From positions 1-26,467 of the IMG/VR virus record IMGVR_UViG_3300025705_000238: a stretch of 26,467 bases of DNA, one strand, 5' to 3'. Shown piece by piece: positions 1 through 7,087 of this stretch. This DNA is from a virus. Position numbers and translations under genes: made by a program. Within the stretch, counting starts at the first letter, position 1; every line of letters begins with the position of its first letter. Below the pieces are notes generated by a model that searched no databases, had not been told where the DNA came from, and was given only the letters and a program-made list of their open reading frames with translations.

Positions 1-36
1 CTCGTCAATCACTTGTAACGGATGGATGATCCGCAT
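1..36 (-). CDS. Start of an unidentified gene, cut by the left edge
   Basis: An open frame of twelve codons begins with ATG at 36 and runs off the window; it reads MRIIHPLQVIDE. An AGGA sits five to nine bases before the ATG, an in-frame stop lies two codons upstream, and a T4-type late box is found at 85-91. Too little is visible to name the product. It is supported by the ribosome site and promoter rather than by homology. Confidence 0.45.
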   Translation of the reverse strand, partial: MRIIHPLQVIDE

Positions 37-84
37 AGTCTATCCTATGTGTCTATGTGTGTTGTACAATTCCTTATACGCATT

Positions 85-91
85 TATTTAG
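85..91 (-). promoter_or_regulatory. T4-type late promoter (CTAAATA)
   Basis: Read on the minus strand the box is CTAAATA, one base from the ATAAATA core used elsewhere here. It would start RNA near 79 and give a leader of about 43 bases to the ATG at 36. Confidence 0.5.
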
Positions 92-133
92 CTTATTATA
101 ACACAAAATACGTAAGGGTCACTGCACTATTTT

Positions 134-150
134 TGCATAGTCGGTATGCA
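134..150. repeat. Perfect 6-bp inverted repeat between genes
   Basis: TGCATA and TATGCA flank the five bases GTCGG, and GTCA/TGAC further out could extend it (117-154). It lies after the stop of the gene at 180-1253. On the minus strand the stem is followed by A, not U, so it is not a standard terminator. Role unknown. Confidence 0.5.
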
Positions 151-179
151 TGACAGTAATATTAAAATGTGGGGGAGGG

Positions 180-1253
180 TTAGATGCCTGAAGCACTCAT
201 ACTAATTTGAGCAAACTGTTCACGTGGTCCAGCTTTTGTTGGAATAACACTGATGCCAAATCCAGTAATTTGTCCTGCTTTGCGTAGGTTAACAATGTCT
301 TTGCCAGTTGTACCCATAGCAGTTTTTTGTCTAGTGAAACTAATACACAAGTATGCATCGAAATTATCACGGTTCTTATACCATTCGAAGTTTTGTTCTA
401 CATAGGCTGCAATAATAACTTCGGGATCTTCTTGTCTAAATGCTGCGGCAATAGGAGCCGCATAACCACTAAAGTTTGGTGTAAACAATGCACGTGCAAT
501 ACGTTCACGATCGCCAGCATTTTTAGATCCATCAGGACCAGTTACTGGTAGCTCTGAATTCATACTTTTAACAAACTCAGTAATACTAATACTGTTAGTG
601 ATACGTGCAATAGTGTTTGGAATTAGATCTTGAAAAGTTTCTAAGATACGCATTTGACTGGATTGACTTGCGCCGCCGTGTCCTAAACGTCCACCTGCAC
701 CACTTGATCCCACAGCCGCTTTAACTTCTACTTTACCAATACCATCAATTTCAGTATCGCCTTCGCCTTGTGCCAAACGTATTTTATTGCTTAATACAGC
801 CAGTGCAAACTCACCAGGGCCTTTCTGGTTTTGTCCAACACCATACATTTTAAGTGCATCAAACGCTTTAATAGCAATGCCATCGCCATCAAAAATAGCA
901 TTAAAGCTATTGATAGGTTGTTTTAGTGCATCAATATTAACTACACCGCCACGCTCTAACTTCTTGAGGAAGCCGTCCATTGCTTTGTAATCACTATCAA
1001 GTTGACTTAGTATTTTTGTAATTTCAAGTCTGTGTAAATCTTTAACCTTATCACTCATAAACTCATCTTTCATGGGTTCCATGAAGCTGTTTGTGATATT
1101 ATTGGTTACTGTTTCAGTATTAAGTAGTTTCCAGATACGATCCAGTAGTGCGGCCTGATCGTCATCTTCAGCAGCCAAACCACTAATAGTTTGAATAATT
1201 TTTTGTTTCTCTTGATTTAGATCTTCGTATTCACGTAACTCACGGTATCTCAT
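180..1253 (-). CDS. PD-(D/E)XK-like protein of unknown role
   Basis: 357 residues. The N-terminal 140 residues are charged and helical. A stretch in the middle has the layout of a PD-(D/E)XK nuclease core: E148 in a helix (GPGEFALAVL), D166 in GEGDTEIDG, then E176-V-K178 in KVEVKAA, followed by a glycine-rich GGRLGHGG. In this fold these residues bind the metal, so a nuclease or nuclease-derived role is an inference. No clear relative with known function was recognised. A TATAAATA late box lies 28 bases upstream, and the SD is AGGA. The late promoter and position suggest expression late in infection, perhaps as a virion or packaging-associated protein. Confidence 0.75.
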   Translation of the reverse strand: MRYRELREYEDLNQEKQKIIQTISGLAAEDDDQAALLDRIWKLLNTETVTNNITNSFMEPMKDEFMSDKVKDLHRLEITKILSQLDSDYKAMDGFLKKLERGGVVNIDALKQPINSFNAIFDGDGIAIKAFDALKMYGVGQNQKGPGEFALAVLSNKIRLAQGEGDTEIDGIGKVEVKAAVGSSGAGGRLGHGGASQSSQMRILETFQDLIPNTIARITNSISITEFVKSMNSELPVTGPDGSKNAGDRERIARALFTPNFSGYAAPIAAAFRQEDPEVIIAAYVEQNFEWYKNRDNFDAYLCISFTRQKTAMGTTGKDIVNLRKAGQITGFGISVIPTKAGPREQFAQISMSASGI

Positions 1254-1280
1254 AGTTCTATCCTACTTGTTTGTTAGTAG

Positions 1281-1288
1281 TATTTATA
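1281..1288 (-). promoter_or_regulatory. T4-type late promoter (TATAAATA)
   Basis: Exact TATAAATA on the minus strand. The predicted RNA start is near 1275, giving a leader of about 22 bases to the ATG at 1253. A 5-bp inverted repeat (CTACT/AGTAG, 1280-1263) straddles the predicted start, so only read-through RNA could form it. Confidence 0.8.
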
Positions 1289-1293
1289 CAGTC

Positions 1294-2445
1294 TTAAAGT
1301 TTTGTTGTGGTTGATTCATATGTACGATTAAACTGATTGTTTACACGAATAAATGTTGTACACTTACTGAGTTGTTTGAGTGTGTTAGCACCAACATATG
1401 TACATGTTGATCGAACGCCGCCTAGAATGTTTTGCACAGTTCTAGCAACTTCTCCACGATAAGGAACAAGTACTTCACGTCCTTCACTTGAACGATACTC
1501 TTTTAGTCCACCAAAGTGCTTAGTGTTTGCCGCATCACTGCTCATTCCGTAGAACTTTATAAATTGTTTTTCTTCTATTTTATGTACACGATTGGACAAA
1601 TGCTCGCCAACTTGATATTCTAGTTCACTAGTTTCATAGTATCGGGTAATTACGTCACCGCCGCCTTCATCATGCCCAGCAAGCATACCACCCAGCATCA
1701 CAAAGTCTGCTCCGCCTGCAAATGCTTTTGCTACATCTCCAGGACAAGTACAACCGCCGTCAGCAATAATGTGTCCCCCAAGACCGTGAGCGGCATCAGC
1801 GCACTCAATGACAGCTGATAACTGCGGGTATCCAACACCAGTCTGTATCCTAGTAGTACAAACACTACCAGGCCCAATGCCAACTTTAACAATATCTGCT
1901 CCATTTAGTATTAACTCCTGTGTTTGATCTGCGGTAACAACATTACCTGCTATGATTACTACTTTGGGAAAGCGGAATTTAAATTCTCCCACAAACTCCA
2001 CAAAACGTTGACTGTATCCGTTTGCTACATCAATGCAGACGTATTTTAAATTTTCTTTACACACTGCATAGACTTTTTCAAACTTGTTTAAGTCACGATC
2101 CTGAATACCAATGCTCATAGCAACATAGTCACTACGCTCAGGTAAATCAGATGTAAAGTATTTGATTAAATCTTTTTCACTATATGTTTTAACTAGACAT
2201 GTAAAAATATGTCCTTCGGCAAGTTTATCTGCCATATCAAATGTACCAACACCATCCATGTTGCTTGCCATAATTGGAACACCTTTCCAATCATATTCTC
2301 CAGTCATAATATCCTGGTTATGGTTATAATTGCGGAAAGTGAATTCACGTTCTAAATTTACTTCTTTACGTGAGCCTAATGTGCTACGCTTTGGACGAAT
2401 CAAGACATCGCTGTAGTCCAATAGTACTTCATTTTCAATTCTCAT
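1294..2445 (-). CDS. guaC: GMP reductase
   Basis: 383 residues. GMP reductase turns GMP into IMP and ammonia using NADPH, moving guanine nucleotides back to the common purine precursor. The catalytic cysteine is Cys196 in [21 protein letters not shown] (60-69), [14 protein letters not shown] and [16 protein letters not shown] are typical of GuaC. The flap-like [16 protein letters not shown] also favours GuaC over IMP dehydrogenase, and there is no CBS domain. It is slightly longer than the bacterial enzyme (about 347), partly through an insert near residues 44-55 and a C-terminal tail. It starts 2 bases after clpS ends, so the two are probably co-translated. In this phage it may feed purines to the nrd-driven dNTP supply. 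Confidence 0.93.
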   Translation of the reverse strand: MRIENEVLLDYSDVLIRPKRSTLGSRKEVNLEREFTFRNYNHNQDIMTGEYDWKGVPIMASNMDGVGTFDMADKLAEGHIFTCLVKTYSEKDLIKYFTSDLPERSDYVAMSIGIQDRDLNKFEKVYAVCKENLKYVCIDVANGYSQRFVEFVGEFKFRFPKVVIIAGNVVTADQTQELILNGADIVKVGIGPGSVCTTRIQTGVGYPQLSAVIECADAAHGLGGHIIADGGCTCPGDVAKAFAGGADFVMLGGMLAGHDEGGGDVITRYYETSELEYQVGEHLSNRVHKIEEKQFIKFYGMSSDAANTKHFGGLKEYRSSEGREVLVPYRGEVARTVQNILGGVRSTCTYVGANTLKQLSKCTTFIRVNNQFNRTYESTTTKL

Positions 2446-2447
2446 GT

Positions 2448-2753
2448 TTATTCTTTCTCTAATTCAACCTGTAGTGAATAACCGCGGCTACGACTATCAG
2501 CAAGTGTTTCACTTGCTTTTTGTTCTGCAATCTCATACACAAATACACCTGCTACGCCACGTCCTGCTTGGTGTATCGTCATTGTAATTTCAGTTGCAAC
2601 ATCAATATCATGACTAAAAATACCCTGTAGTACTTCAATAACATATTCCATTGGTGTACTATCGTCATTAAAAAACACTACCTTCCATCTTCCAGGAGGC
2701 TCAAGTGTTACTCGGTTTTCAGTTTTTTGTATGGTTTCAAATTCTGTTGACAT
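2448..2753 (-). CDS. clpS: ClpS, N-degron adaptor for ClpAP
   Basis: 101 residues. ClpS binds proteins that start with a large hydrophobic residue and delivers them to the ClpA/ClpP protease. The sequence covers the whole ClpS core. The pocket residues are all present: N29-D30-D31 in [10 protein letters not shown]35, and H61 in [11 protein letters not shown]. The end ([10 protein letters not shown]) matches the usual ClpS terminus. No ClpA or ClpP is seen in the window, so it would have to work with the host protease. It lies between hsp20, from which a hairpin separates it, and guaC, 2 bases downstream. The SD is AGAG. An intact pocket argues for a working adaptor, although ClpS can also inhibit ClpA on other substrates. 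Confidence 0.93.
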   Translation of the reverse strand: MSTEFETIQKTENRVTLEPPGRWKVVFFNDDSTPMEYVIEVLQGIFSHDIDVATEITMTIHQAGRGVAGVFVYEIAEQKASETLADSRSRGYSLQVELEKE

Positions 2754-2770
2754 GATATCTCTTTTTCTTA

Positions 2771-2800
2771 GTTAAAAGACGGAGAGGACTATCCCCTCCG
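2771..2800 (-). terminator. Rho-independent terminator after hsp20, probably leaky
   Basis: On the minus strand an 8-bp GC-rich stem (CGGAGGGG/CCTCTCCG, one G-U pair, 5-base loop, 2780-2800) is followed by TCTTTTAAC. It sits between the hsp20 stop and the clpS start. No convincing promoter follows it, so clpS-guaC are likely reached by partial read-through. Confidence 0.65.
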
Positions 2801-2812
2801 CCCAGTGTGTAT

Positions 2813-3247
2813 TTACACTTCAGTAATTGAAATCTTCTTGGGTTGAAGTTCTTCTGGAACCTCACGTACCAAATGAATGTTAAGCATACCTAAATCCAAG
2901 GTTGCATTTTCCACATGCACGTGATCCGCTAGCGTAAATGTACGCTTGAAGCTTCTACTACCGATTCCTTTATGTAAGTAAGTTGTGTCCTCATTGCCTT
3001 CTGGTGCAGTACCAGTTACTAAAAGTTCACTTCCGTCCTGTGTTACATCCAGGTTATCCATTCCAAATCCTGCAACGGCTACACTAATCATGTATTCGTC
3101 ATCATTAATTTGTACAATGTTATACGGGGGATAGTTACCATTTCCTGATGAACCTGCGAACTGACGATCCAAATTTTGGAACATTCTGTCAAATCCAACT
3201 GTAGCTCTGTGAAATTCAGGTAGGTTTATTGTTGTTAGTCTTGTCAT
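2813..3247 (-). CDS. hsp20: Small heat-shock chaperone, Hsp20/IbpA family
   Basis: 144 residues. It holds unfolding proteins and stops them aggregating without ATP. An IbpA-like N-terminus (GFDRMFQNL) leads into an alpha-crystallin domain: NYPPYNI, VAVAGFGMDNLDV, YLHKGIGSRSFKRTF, LADHVHVENATLDLGML, and the C-terminal ISI motif that docks subunits. The start is the ATG at 3247, which has AAGGAG eight bases upstream; a TTG start at 3271 would place that SD inside the coding region. Hsp20 genes are common in T4-like cyanophages. It has its own promoter and an ~80-base leader, and is followed by a terminator hairpin. It falls in a block with IF-3, bS21 and ClpS, suggesting control of protein synthesis and quality. 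Confidence 0.93.
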   Translation of the reverse strand: MTRLTTINLPEFHRATVGFDRMFQNLDRQFAGSSGNGNYPPYNIVQINDDEYMISVAVAGFGMDNLDVTQDGSELLVTGTAPEGNEDTTYLHKGIGSRSFKRTFTLADHVHVENATLDLGMLNIHLVREVPEELQPKKISITEV

Positions 3248-3280
3248 ATCTTTTCTCCTTTTAATAAGCAAGAATTATGT

Positions 3281-3299
3281 GGAGTCCTATTGGCACTCC
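3281..3299 (-). other. Hairpin in the hsp20 leader
   Basis: In the minus-strand RNA, GGAGUgCC and GGACUCC form a 5+2 bp stem with one bulged base and the loop AAUA. Closer to the start, UUCUU (3275-3271) can pair with GAGAA of the SD region (3258-3254). Together they resemble the folded leaders of heat-shock mRNAs, but this rests on paper pairing only. Confidence 0.4.
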
Positions 3300-3335
3300 T
3301 ATGCACAACTGAATACATTTCTGCTGTACACATTA

Positions 3336-3364
3336 TATTTATGTACTTAGACATAAAAAGTCAA
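3336..3364 (-). promoter_or_regulatory. Promoter region of hsp20, sigma-70-like with an overlapping late box
   Basis: TTGACT (3364-3359), a 17-base spacer and TAAATA (3341-3336) make a moderate sigma-70 promoter. The same bases read ATAAATA (3342-3336), the T4-type late core. hsp20 may therefore be transcribed both early and late. RNA would start near 3330. Confidence 0.6.
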
Positions 3365-3379
3365 TACCCTTCGTAAAAT

Positions 3380-3634
3380 TTAGTATTTTCTATCGCTTTT
3401 ACTGGGTAATTCCATTCCCGATGACTTTTTAAGCCAGCGTTTACGTGCGGCTGCTTTTGCTTTTTTACGTTTGGCACTTGGTTTTTCAAAATGCTGTCGT
3501 TCACGTAACTCTTTAAGCAACCCATCGTTATTAATTTTTTTCTTTAATTTACGCAACGCACGGTTAACGTCATTGTTAATCACGGTTACATATAGCCCCT
3601 TTTCAGGTTCTTTTTTATTATAATCTCTACTCAT
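3380..3634 (-). CDS. rpsU: Ribosomal protein bS21
   Basis: 84 residues. bS21 is a small-subunit protein near the anti-Shine-Dalgarno end of 16S rRNA and helps mRNA binding during initiation. The core matches the family: VTVINNDVNRALRKLKKK, then ELRERQHFEKPSAKRKK and an Arg/Lys-rich helix. It has about 12 extra N-terminal residues and a C-terminus ending RKY. The HFEKPS segment is closer to alphaproteobacterial S21 than to the E. coli FYEKPT form. Its ATG overlaps the infC stop in ATGA, so translation is probably coupled to IF-3. bS21 is the ribosomal protein most often reported in marine phages. It can exchange on ribosomes, so a phage copy could replace the host protein. Confidence 0.95.
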   Translation of the reverse strand: MSRDYNKKEPEKGLYVTVINNDVNRALRKLKKKINNDGLLKELRERQHFEKPSAKRKKAKAAARKRWLKKSSGMELPSKSDRKY

Positions 3635-4167
3635 TTTTCGCCTTTTACTATTGCTATTAATCTGTTGCCGTTCAATGAGGGTTTAGCTTCGAATCCTAAA
3701 CCTTCCACTGTTTCCATCAACCTACTAATTATTTGAAAGCCAACTTGTTTGTTAGCCATTTCTCGACCTCTAAAGCGGACCATTAATTTTACATGGTTAC
3801 CTTTCTCTATAAATCGTTGAACATGCTTGCACTTGGTTTCGAAATCATGGGTATCAATATTTGGTTTAAATTGAACTTCCTTGACTTCAATACGACTCTC
3901 TCTTTGCTTTTTTGCTTGTTCTTTTTCTTTTTGTTTCTTTTGATACAAAAACTTATTTAAATCAACTATCTTGCAAACTGGCGGCTTGGCATTCTCAGTA
4001 ACTAGTACTAAATCCAATCCACGTTGTCTTGCGGCATTAAGGGCCGCAGCTTTGCTTAAGATACCTAGAGCTTCACCTTCAGCGTTAACTCGAACTTCAT
4101 GAAAGCGTATGCTATCGTTAGCTACCACGTCGGGTAACTTTGGTTTTCTTCTGTCAAATTTTGACAT
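3631..4167 (-). CDS. infC: Translation initiation factor IF-3, full length
   Basis: 178 residues, the normal size. IF-3 binds the 30S subunit, keeps 50S away and checks the start codon and initiator tRNA. The N-domain (about 12-78) has NDSIRFHEVRV and the signature KPPVCKIVD (61-69). A lysine-rich linker (76-95) leads to the C-domain, with KEVQFKPNIDTHDFETK and RFRGREMANKQVG (131-143). Both domains are intact, unlike a relic. It starts with ATG, whereas E. coli infC uses AUU for self-repression. The SD is GGAG, about 15 bases away. It is the first gene after a perfect consensus promoter and overlaps rpsU by ATGA. Likely role: shifting start-site choice towards phage mRNAs early in infection. 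Confidence 0.95.
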   Translation of the reverse strand: MSKFDRRKPKLPDVVANDSIRFHEVRVNAEGEALGILSKAAALNAARQRGLDLVLVTENAKPPVCKIVDLNKFLYQKKQKEKEQAKKQRESRIEVKEVQFKPNIDTHDFETKCKHVQRFIEKGNHVKLMVRFRGREMANKQVGFQIISRLMETVEGLGFEAKPSLNGNRLIAIVKGEK

Positions 4168-4203
4168 ATGTTTTTACTTTTTCTCCATTGGGTTAATATT
4201 ATT

Positions 4204-4232
4204 ATTATATACGATTATATACGATTTGTCAA
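4204..4232 (-). promoter_or_regulatory. Perfect sigma-70 consensus promoter for infC-rpsU
   Basis: TTGACA (4232-4227), a spacer of exactly 17, then TATAAT (4209-4204); both hexamers match the consensus fully. A second TATAAT lies inside the spacer because of a tandem ATTATATACG repeat. The stop codon of the upstream gene is part of the -35 box. RNA would start near 4197, giving a 30-base leader. Confidence 0.9.
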
Positions 4233-4672
4233 GCACTTTTCATTTCAAACTCATGTCTAACATCAGTTTCCATATCGTTGAAACTATAGTATACTTTTAA
4301 TCTATAATTAGTAATCAGTTTACACAAACCTTTATTGGTTTGTTCTGGAGCAACAAAAACTATCGGCACATCATCTGCCTTTTGCCATTCCATAGTTGCA
4401 ATAAACATCTCTACTGCGTTTGCTGTATCAGCATTAACAATAATAAAGTCTACCATACCACACACTGCTCTTGCCCAAGGTGCAGTTACATCATTGATGC
4501 CTTTGACATCATAATAGTATGTAATGCTATTCTCAGTGAATAATGTGTCGTATACTTGACTGATTCTTTTTACTTGTTCTTCATCCATACCCATTAAAAA
4601 TATGCTTGGGCCGTTCTCATTCAAATAAAGGGTAGGCGGGGTTACGCTATAAACGCTATTATCAAATTCCAT
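4229..4672 (-). CDS. Unknown protein
   Basis: 147 residues, not recognised. It alternates hydrophobic strands and helices: PSIFLMGMD, MVDFIIVNAD and VPIVFVAPE look like beta strands of an alpha/beta fold, with acidic residues after them, but no nucleotide-binding motif is complete. No membrane segment or signal peptide is seen. It begins one base after the stop of the 680-residue membrane protein and is the last gene of that run. Its stop codon lies inside the -35 box of the infC promoter. Confidence 0.75.
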   Translation of the reverse strand: MEFDNSVYSVTPPTLYLNENGPSIFLMGMDEEQVKRISQVYDTLFTENSITYYYDVKGINDVTAPWARAVCGMVDFIIVNADTANAVEMFIATMEWQKADDVPIVFVAPEQTNKGLCKLITNYRLKVYYSFNDMETDVRHEFEMKSA

Positions 4673-4673
4673 G

Positions 4674-6716
4674 TTATGTATTTAACCAACTGTTATCAGG
4701 GTGATCTTTTTTCTTTTTGGGTTCAGGCTCTTGTTTTTCACCAGCGTCTGGTTTTGCTGGCTTTCTTATTTTTTTGGTGTCCGGTATCTCTCCAACACTT
4801 CCTCCGGTGTCCTGCTCGGCAGTAGTTCCTTCTTGGGTTTCGCTACTGTCAGGAACTTGTTCTTCTGCAGGTTCCACATCGCTCCGTCCTGATAGACTTT
4901 CCTCATCATCGGCTTCTCTATCTCGTTCATCAGATTCCACATTGTCATTTTGTATACTGCTACTTGTAGATCTATTAGTTGTTTCATTTTCAAGTTCATT
5001 ACGATCTTGCTCCTCTAATCTCTTTCTGCCAAACTTATGTATTGTCATTACGCCAGCTAGTACAAGTACAATTGCTAAAGGATCAAACACTGCAACTAAA
5101 AGAAGTATAACCCAACGTACTGCCTGTTCTAGTATATTGGTATCAGTTTGATCACCGTACACCATCTCTGCAATATATTTAACTGGTCCTACTTCTGCTT
5201 CAAGTTTTCTATTCTCAGCTTCTAAAGTATACTTTTCTTCTGTGAGATTGTCAATAGTATTATTTGCTTCTCGTATTTTATTTTGCTGTTCGTCTATTAT
5301 AGCATCTATGTCAGCACCGCCGTCAACACGGATTCGCTCTCTAAGACGCTGTATCAAGTCATTACTTGCAGCTATTTGTCCATCTGCACTAGTACGTAAC
5401 TGCTTGATGCTGTCACGTGCAGCAATGATACGTGTGTCGTCTGCTTGGCGTAATGCAGTTATGTTATCTTGTGCTGTTTGTCTGGATGCTCTGTTTGCAG
5501 GTATATCAGTGTCAAGCACTGCGTTAATTTTAACTTGTATATCTGACTTTGCAGTTTTAGCATTATCAATTGCACCTGCACGTACACTGTCAATAGCTTC
5601 TAATAATCCTTGCTTACGATTTTGTATTGCAATTGTTTGTGGGCCACGCAAGTCTTTAACCAAGTCTGTTAAACGTGTGCGCTCAGTATCCAGTGTTGCC
5701 TGTGCTTGTGTGCGTAATTCTACTGTTTGTGATTGTAACTGTGTAATACGTGTTTGCTGTGCATCTACCCATTTATTCAATGCACGTTGAGTATTACCGC
5801 CAAATAATCCATCACTGGTTACACCAATAACGGCCTGGCCTGCTTGAATCTGTCCACGCTCAGTACTTTGTAATTGGTTAGTAACTTTAACAATATTATC
5901 TTCCACCGCTGTTATCTGTGCTTCTAGAGCATCTAACGCACTGTTATCAATGTCCACATCACTAATACGTGTCTCGTATTGGTTTGCTTGTGTGTTTATT
6001 CTATCTAGATCTGCATCCAATTGTGCAATTTGATCTTTGTATGGCTGTACTTGTTCTTCAATACTTGCTACAGTTGTACCACTAAGCTCAGATCTAAATT
6101 CAGATACTAAACTATTTAAACGCTGTAATTCTTCATCCAAACTATTAATCTCATCAGTATACACTGCAACTCTATCTTCCAGTATACCCAATTGTGTTTG
6201 TATAATAGCATTTTGTTCATCAATAGCAGGCTGTACACGACTATATGCACTGTCAATACGCCCTTGTTCTTTGTCAATCTGTGCTTGAATGTCAGTGTTT
6301 AAGTTGCCAGTACTGGCTTCTGCTTTGACAATCTTTTGTTCAGCTCGAGTTATGATGCCTTCATTTCTACCAATTTCAGTTGCTATACGTTCAATTTGTG
6401 CAACACCTTCTGTTGCCATACTTGTTTGTTCAATATGTGCTTTTGATAGGAAACCAAAGATACCCATACTGGTGATAAACATCAGTACTACTGTGGCAAT
6501 TGTCAAATAAAACTTCATTAAAAATGGTGCAACATGCCAATATCTGTGTAACCACACTGCCGTGGTCACTTTAGCAACTTCTAATGCACTACCCATAATA
6601 ACAATAGGTATAACGGCCGCTGCAAAAATAGCAGTCAGTCCTATAATACTATAATACGCCGCTACTCCACTGATTGCAAGAGCGATTAATAATGTCCAAT
6701 AACCAAATACTTTCAT
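4674..6716 (-). CDS. Large membrane protein with a long coiled coil
   Basis: 680 residues. Three hydrophobic segments lie at the N-terminus (about 5-22, 25-43 and 66-90), with SALEVAKVTTAVWLHRYW between the second and third. Then come about 420 residues of Gln/Asp/Glu-rich helix with strong coiled-coil character (95-515). Another hydrophobic stretch follows near 535-562 (VRWVILLLVAVFDPLAIVLV). The last 110 residues are disordered: acidic first, then Lys/Pro-rich. The ends would anchor the protein twice in the inner membrane, with the coiled coil between them. Proteins of this design occur in marine T4-like phages, function unknown to me. The SD is AAGGA, and it follows the SNase-like gene by one base. 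A role in membrane remodelling or superinfection control is only a guess. Confidence 0.85.
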   Translation of the reverse strand: MKVFGYWTLLIALAISGVAAYYSIIGLTAIFAAAVIPIVIMGSALEVAKVTTAVWLHRYWHVAPFLMKFYLTIATVVLMFITSMGIFGFLSKAHIEQTSMATEGVAQIERIATEIGRNEGIITRAEQKIVKAEASTGNLNTDIQAQIDKEQGRIDSAYSRVQPAIDEQNAIIQTQLGILEDRVAVYTDEINSLDEELQRLNSLVSEFRSELSGTTVASIEEQVQPYKDQIAQLDADLDRINTQANQYETRISDVDIDNSALDALEAQITAVEDNIVKVTNQLQSTERGQIQAGQAVIGVTSDGLFGGNTQRALNKWVDAQQTRITQLQSQTVELRTQAQATLDTERTRLTDLVKDLRGPQTIAIQNRKQGLLEAIDSVRAGAIDNAKTAKSDIQVKINAVLDTDIPANRASRQTAQDNITALRQADDTRIIAARDSIKQLRTSADGQIAASNDLIQRLRERIRVDGGADIDAIIDEQQNKIREANNTIDNLTEEKYTLEAENRKLEAEVGPVKYIAEMVYGDQTDTNILEQAVRWVILLLVAVFDPLAIVLVLAGVMTIHKFGRKRLEEQDRNELENETTNRSTSSSIQNDNVESDERDREADDEESLSGRSDVEPAEEQVPDSSETQEGTTAEQDTGGSVGEIPDTKKIRKPAKPDAGEKQEPEPKKKKDHPDNSWLNT

Positions 6717-6717
6717 A

Positions 6718-7071
6718 TTATTCCTTGTTTAACTCATACTTTTGGGCAATGCCTTCTTCAACCAAAATGTCATTGATACATTTTCGTCCATCTTCATCGT
6801 CGATATACACATATCCCAATGTACGTCCAAATTTGCCACGTTTGTTTAGAACTGTTTTTACAACAAATTCTTTAGGCAATAACTCTATTAGACGTGCTTT
6901 AGCAGCTAGCCCTTTTTCTTTAATCTCAACATCAGGTGTTTGAAGTGATGCTGTTTCTATTCCATACAAACGAACTCTTTGGCGTACTAGCACATTAAAG
7001 CCTAAATCTATTTCTGCTTCAATAGTATTTCCATCAATTACTCGTTCTAATTTACATTTATACTCATACAT
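6718..7071 (-). CDS. Staphylococcal-nuclease-like protein with altered active site
   Basis: 117 residues, one TNase/SNc domain of beta-barrel type: VIDGNTIEAEIDLGF, VRLYGIET, KGLAAKARL and KFGRTLGYVYI, ending VEEGIAQKY. Aligned to staphylococcal nuclease, the two arginines are kept (R34 for R35, R83 for R87). The calcium ligands and general base are changed: N15 for D21, E39 for D40 and S42 for E43. The usual DGDT and DTPE motifs become DGNT and ETAS. Strong nuclease activity is therefore unlikely unless nearby D47 or E49 substitutes. No signal peptide is seen, so it acts inside the cell, perhaps as a nucleic-acid-binding protein. It sits in a run with a P-loop kinase and the membrane coiled-coil protein. 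Confidence 0.85.
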   Translation of the reverse strand: MYEYKCKLERVIDGNTIEAEIDLGFNVLVRQRVRLYGIETASLQTPDVEIKEKGLAAKARLIELLPKEFVVKTVLNKRGKFGRTLGYVYIDDEDGRKCINDILVEEGIAQKYELNKE

Positions 7072-7087
7072 TATACTGATACCTTTG

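Noticed and set aside
134-150. Inverted repeat as a terminator for the gene at 180-1253
   Set aside because: On the minus strand the stem is followed by A residues, not a U tract.
2810-2816. GTAAATA as a late promoter for clpS
   Set aside because: It deviates from the ATAAATA core, lies at the end of hsp20 and would put a terminator-like hairpin directly at the RNA start.
4204-4235. TGCTT upstream of infC as a T4 MotA middle-promoter box
   Set aside because: The distance to either TATAAT does not fit the MotA arrangement, while TTGACA-N17-TATAAT explains the site fully.
5242-5790. 182-codon plus-strand open frame, and similar plus-strand frames within 9093-9953 and 18837-19471
   Set aside because: They lie antisense to well-supported genes, lack SDs and have cysteine/serine-rich shadow composition.
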